Part shown: positions 61,613-64,000 of the stretch, in pieces | Layout: every line of letters starts with the position of its first letter | Position numbering within the stretch: position 1 is the stretch's first letter | From: Actinomadura flavalba DSM 45200 | GTDB lineage: Bacteria > Actinomycetota > Actinomycetes > Streptosporangiales > Streptosporangiaceae | Assembly (NCBI RefSeq): GCF_000374305.1 | Contig: NZ_KB894102.1 | Span: 62,001-126,000 of the forward strand | Reading direction: 5' to 3' | DNA: 64,000 nt | Program-made: the position numbers and the translations under genes | Notes under the pieces: generated by a model | Seen by the model: only the letters and a program-made list of their open reading frames with translations | What the model was told of the DNA's origin: nothing | The model's database searches: none

Positions 61613-62980
61613 GTGTCGAATGTCGAGGCCGCGGGGCGTTCCCGTCCCGACGCCTGTCCGGGCCTGGTGCAGACGCACCCGGCGGCCGACGGGCCGCTGG
61701 CGCGCGTCCGCACGCCCGGCGGGGCGGTCTCCCCGGCCCAGCTCAGGGCGCTGGCCACCGCCGCGCGGGACCTCGGGACGGACGTGATCGAACTCACGTC
61801 CCGCGCGAACGCGCAGGTGCGCGGCGTCCGAGATCCGGCGGCGCTGACGGCGCTGATGACGTCGGCGGGGCTGCTGCCGTCCCCGGCCCACGAGCGGGTC
61901 CGCAACATCGTGGCGTCCCCGCTCGGCGGCCGGACCACGGGAGCCCTGGAGACCGACCCGCTCGTCCGCGCCCTGGACGCCGCCCTGTGCGCCCGCCCCG
62001 ACCTGGCCGCCCTGCCCGGCCGCTTCCTCTTCGCCCTGGACGACGGCTCGAACGACGTGACCCCCCTCGACGCCGACGTCACCCTCACCCCGGACGGCCT
62101 CCTCCTCGCGGGCCACCCCACCCCCCTCACCGGCCCCCCGATCCCCCTGCTCCTCGCCGTGGCCGAAACCTTCCTGGCTCTACGCGAAAACGCCTGGCGC
62201 CTGACCGAACTCTCCAACGCCCCCACCCGCATCACGACCGCCCTCACGCCCAACACCGAACCCCCGACCAACGACACGCCAGACACGCCCTCCCCCACGA
62301 GCCAAGACCGCCCCGCGCCGGGCGCACCCCCGCGCGAAGCGGACGACTCCGCGCCGGGTGCGACCTCCCGCGTAAAGCAGGACCGCCACGTCCCAGGCAC
62401 GCCCGCCCCCACGAGCCAGAGCCGCCCCGCGCCGAGCACACCCCCGCGCGAGGGAGACCCCTCCGCACCGGGTGCGGCCTCCCGCGCAGGGCAGAACCGC
62501 CCCGCGCCGGGGGTGCTCGCGGCGCGGGGCGACGGTGTGGTCGGGGGGCGGGTGGGGGTGTTCGTGCAGCGGGACGGGCGGTTCGGGGTGCAGGCGGTGC
62601 CGCCGCTGGGGCGGATGTCCGCCGCGCAGGCCGAGGTGCTGGCCGGGTGCGGGGAGGTGCTGCGGTTCACGCCGTGGCGGAGCGTCATGGTGCTGGACCT
62701 CCCGGCGGCCGAGGACGTCGTGCGGGTCCTGCGCGAGGCCGGGTTCGCCGTGGACGACGGGTCGCCGTGGCTCGGCGTGACGGCGTGCACCGGCAGCCCG
62801 GGATGCGCGAAGTCGCTGGCCGACGTGCAGCGGGACGCCCGGCGGTGGACGTCGGGGCTGGAGCGCGCCCCGGAGGTGCCCGTGCACTGGGCGGGATGCG
62901 AGCGCGGGTGCGGGACGCCGCGCGGAAGGGTCGTCCAGCGTGTGGCGACCGTCGATGGTTACCGAGAAAGACTGCTTTGA
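61613..62980 (+). CDS. cobG: Precorrin-3B synthase (CobG-like)
   Basis: 455 residues from GTG 61613. Two ferredoxin-like nitrite/sulfite reductase half-domains: TPGGAVSPAQLRALATAARD near residue 40, and the C-terminal siroheme/4Fe-4S region with CTGSPGCAKSLADVQ and CERGCGTPRGRV. It is an oxygen-dependent enzyme converting precorrin-3A to precorrin-3B in the aerobic B12 pathway. Residues about 228-303 are a two-unit tandem repeat of disordered Pro/Ala/Arg sequence between the halves. The four cluster-ligand Cys appear intact. Confidence 0.85.
   Translation: MSNVEAAGRSRPDACPGLVQTHPAADGPLARVRTPGGAVSPAQLRALATAARDLGTDVIELTSRANAQVRGVRDPAALTALMTSAGLLPSPAHERVRNIVASPLGGRTTGALETDPLVRALDAALCARPDLAALPGRFLFALDDGSNDVTPLDADVTLTPDGLLLAGHPTPLTGPPIPLLLAVAETFLALRENAWRLTELSNAPTRITTALTPNTEPPTNDTPDTPSPTSQDRPAPGAPPREADDSAPGATSRVKQDRHVPGTPAPTSQSRPAPSTPPREGDPSAPGAASRAGQNRPAPGVLAARGDGVVGGRVGVFVQRDGRFGVQAVPPLGRMSAAQAEVLAGCGEVLRFTPWRSVMVLDLPAAEDVVRVLREAGFAVDDGSPWLGVTACTGSPGCAKSLADVQRDARRWTSGLERAPEVPVHWAGCERGCGTPRGRVVQRVATVDGYRERLL
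62294..62521 (+). repeat. Two 114-bp in-frame tandem repeats
   Basis: Units 62294-62407 and 62408-62521 each code 38 residues beginning PTSQ and containing RPAP, PPRE and SAPGA in the same order. Sub-units of about 20 residues (xxRxxPG and SAPGA blocks) suggest an older, shorter repeat. Lies in the inter-domain linker of CobG. Confidence 0.82.
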
Positions 62981-63597
62981 GCGATTACATCCGGGACGGC
63001 GCCGAGATCTACCGGCGGTCGTTCGCGACGATCCGCGCCGAGACCGACCTGTCGGGCCTGACGCCGGGGTTGGCGCGCGTCGCCGTCCGCATGATCCACG
63101 CATGTGGAATGACCGACCTCGTCGACGACCTCGGCGCCTCGCCGGGCGTCGAGGAGCACGCACGGGCGGCGCTGCTGGCCGGGGCGCCGATCCTGTGCGA
63201 CGCGCACATGGTGGCGTCCGGCGTCACCCGGTCGCGGCTGCCTGCGGGCAACGACGTCGTGTGCACGCTGCGCGAGCCGGGCGTCCCCGCGCTGGCGGCG
63301 GAGCTGGGCACGACCCGCAGCGCGGCGGCGATGGAGCTGTGGCGGGACCGGCTGGAAGGGTCCGTGGTGGCGATCGGGAACGCGCCGACGGCGCTGTTCC
63401 GGCTGCTGGAGATGGTGGCCGAGGGCGCGGGACGCCCGGCGGCGGTGCTCGGCATCCCGGTCGGGTTCATCGGGGCGGCCGAGTCCAAGGACGCCCTGGC
63501 CGCGAGCGACCTGCCGCACCTGGTGGTGCGCGGGCGGCGCGGCGGCAGCGCGATGACGGCGGCGGCGGTCAACGCCCTCGCCAGTGAGGCGGAGTGA
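62977..63597 (+). CDS. cobH: Precorrin-8X methylmutase
   Basis: 206 residues from TTG 62977, overlapping the cobG stop by 4 bases; the family start SDYIRDGAEIYRRSF follows at once. The catalytic His is His41 in VRMIHACGMTD; GAPILCDAHMVASGV and VIGIPVGFIGAAESK-like residues (LGIPVGFIGAAESKDAL) are diagnostic. It moves a methyl from C11 to C12, giving hydrogenobyrinate. Second gene of the cobG-H-I chain. Confidence 0.93.
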   Translation: MSDYIRDGAEIYRRSFATIRAETDLSGLTPGLARVAVRMIHACGMTDLVDDLGASPGVEEHARAALLAGAPILCDAHMVASGVTRSRLPAGNDVVCTLREPGVPALAAELGTTRSAAAMELWRDRLEGSVVAIGNAPTALFRLLEMVAEGAGRPAAVLGIPVGFIGAAESKDALAASDLPHLVVRGRRGGSAMTAAAVNALASEAE

Positions 63598-64000
63598 TGG
63601 CGGGACGGCTGTACGGCGTGGGCGTCGGCCCCGGCGACCCCGAGCTGGTCACGGTCAAGACGGCCCGGCTCATCGGCGCGGCGGACGTCGTCGCCTACCA
63701 CGCGGCCCGGCACGGCCGCAGCATCGCCCGCTCGATCGCCGCCCCGTACCTGCGGGACGGGCAGGTCGAGGAGGCCCTGCTGTACCCGGTCACGACGGAG
63801 AGCACCGACCACCCCGGCGGCTACCTCGGCGCCATGGAGGACTTCTACGCCGACTGCGCCGCCCGGCTGGCCGCGCACCTGGACGCGGGCCGCACGGTCG
63901 TCGTCCTCAGCGAGGGCGACCCGCTGTTCTACGGCTCGTACATGCACCTGCACAAGCGCCTCGCCCCGCACTACCCGGCCGAGGTGGTGCCCGGGGTGAC
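63597..64000 (+). CDS. cobI: Precorrin-2 C20-methyltransferase, 3' truncated by the window
   Basis: 134 codons are visible. Start ATG 63597 shares its A with the cobH stop (TGATG). GVGVGPGDPELVTVKTARLI is the nucleotide-binding start of corrin methyltransferases, and LSEGDPLFYGSYMHLHKRL is the CobI-specific segment. It uses SAM to methylate C20 of precorrin-2. In many actinobacteria this gene is fused to cobJ; the window ends too early to tell. Confidence 0.9.
   Translation, partial: MAGRLYGVGVGPGDPELVTVKTARLIGAADVVAYHAARHGRSIARSIAAPYLRDGQVEEALLYPVTTESTDHPGGYLGAMEDFYADCAARLAAHLDAGRTVVVLSEGDPLFYGSYMHLHKRLAPHYPAEVVPGV

Noticed and set aside
56397..61787. A 1796-residue open frame on the plus strand across cobN
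   Set aside because: It is the antisense shadow of cobN in GC-rich DNA: composition is Arg/Ala/Gly-only, no domain is recognisable, and cobN on the minus strand has full family similarity.

Overview
The window is actinobacterial chromosomal DNA: very high GC, strong third-position GC bias, many GTG and TTG starts, long chains of genes overlapping by 4 bases, and phosphatidylinositol-mannoside genes. From the gene repertoire I would guess an Actinomadura or Thermomonosporaceae type organism, but no rRNA or species marker is present. About 57 genes fill nearly all of the sequence. I see no tRNA, rRNA, insertion sequence, prophage or CRISPR array.

Layout. 1-3.9 kb: end of a mycothiol-type isomerase family gene, then a minus-strand operon for phosphatidylinositol and its mannosides (pgsA, acyltransferase, pimA, LemA-like). 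4-8.5 kb: EF-G-like factor, DCC and HIT proteins, a Gls24 protein and a proline-rich membrane protein. 8.6-12.9 kb: thrS behind a threonine leader peptide and attenuator hairpin, a sugar porter and a methyltransferase. 13-16.8 kb: alkanesulfonate operon ssuC-B-A-D preceded by a cysteine-containing leader peptide. 17-34.3 kb: ordinary accessory metabolism and regulation: a two-component system, an acyl-CoA dehydrogenase/SDR/quinone reductase/TetR locus with a 22-bp palindromic operator, a secreted hydrolase, a ThrE-type exporter, kynureninase, TetR and GlxA regulators, CorA, small secreted proteins. 34.4-37.3 kb: UvrA-like ABC protein and a VOC protein.

The most interesting half is 37.4-64 kb, which is largely about vitamin B12. 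A cobalamin riboswitch precedes a six-gene chain (37598-45548): a membrane-anchored secreted alpha-barrel protein, two secreted paralogues resembling the small beta domain of transcobalamin, and a complete ECF transporter (T subunit, two-domain ATPase, S subunit). This reads as a surface B12-capture and uptake system whose parts resemble animal intrinsic factor/transcobalamin split over separate proteins. A second cobalamin riboswitch precedes cobalt transporter genes cbtBA, followed by a phosphatase, a Mg-chelatase-like AAA/VWA protein, cobO and cobB. A third, on the minus strand, precedes cobN. cobG, cobH and the start of cobI run to the window edge. Uptake of the vitamin, uptake of cobalt and insertion of cobalt are thus each placed under a B12 sensor.

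Three genes of the B12 biosynthetic cluster carry exact in-frame tandem repeats with different periods (3 x 96 bp, 12 x 18 bp, 2 x 114 bp). The phosphatase with the 96-bp repeat also lacks its second catalytic histidine. A c-di-AMP riboswitch precedes a CHAP-domain protein at 48 kb. Many genes appear to have leaderless transcripts, with a TANNNT hexamer 6-8 bases before the start codon, and five convergent gene pairs end on one shared CTAG.
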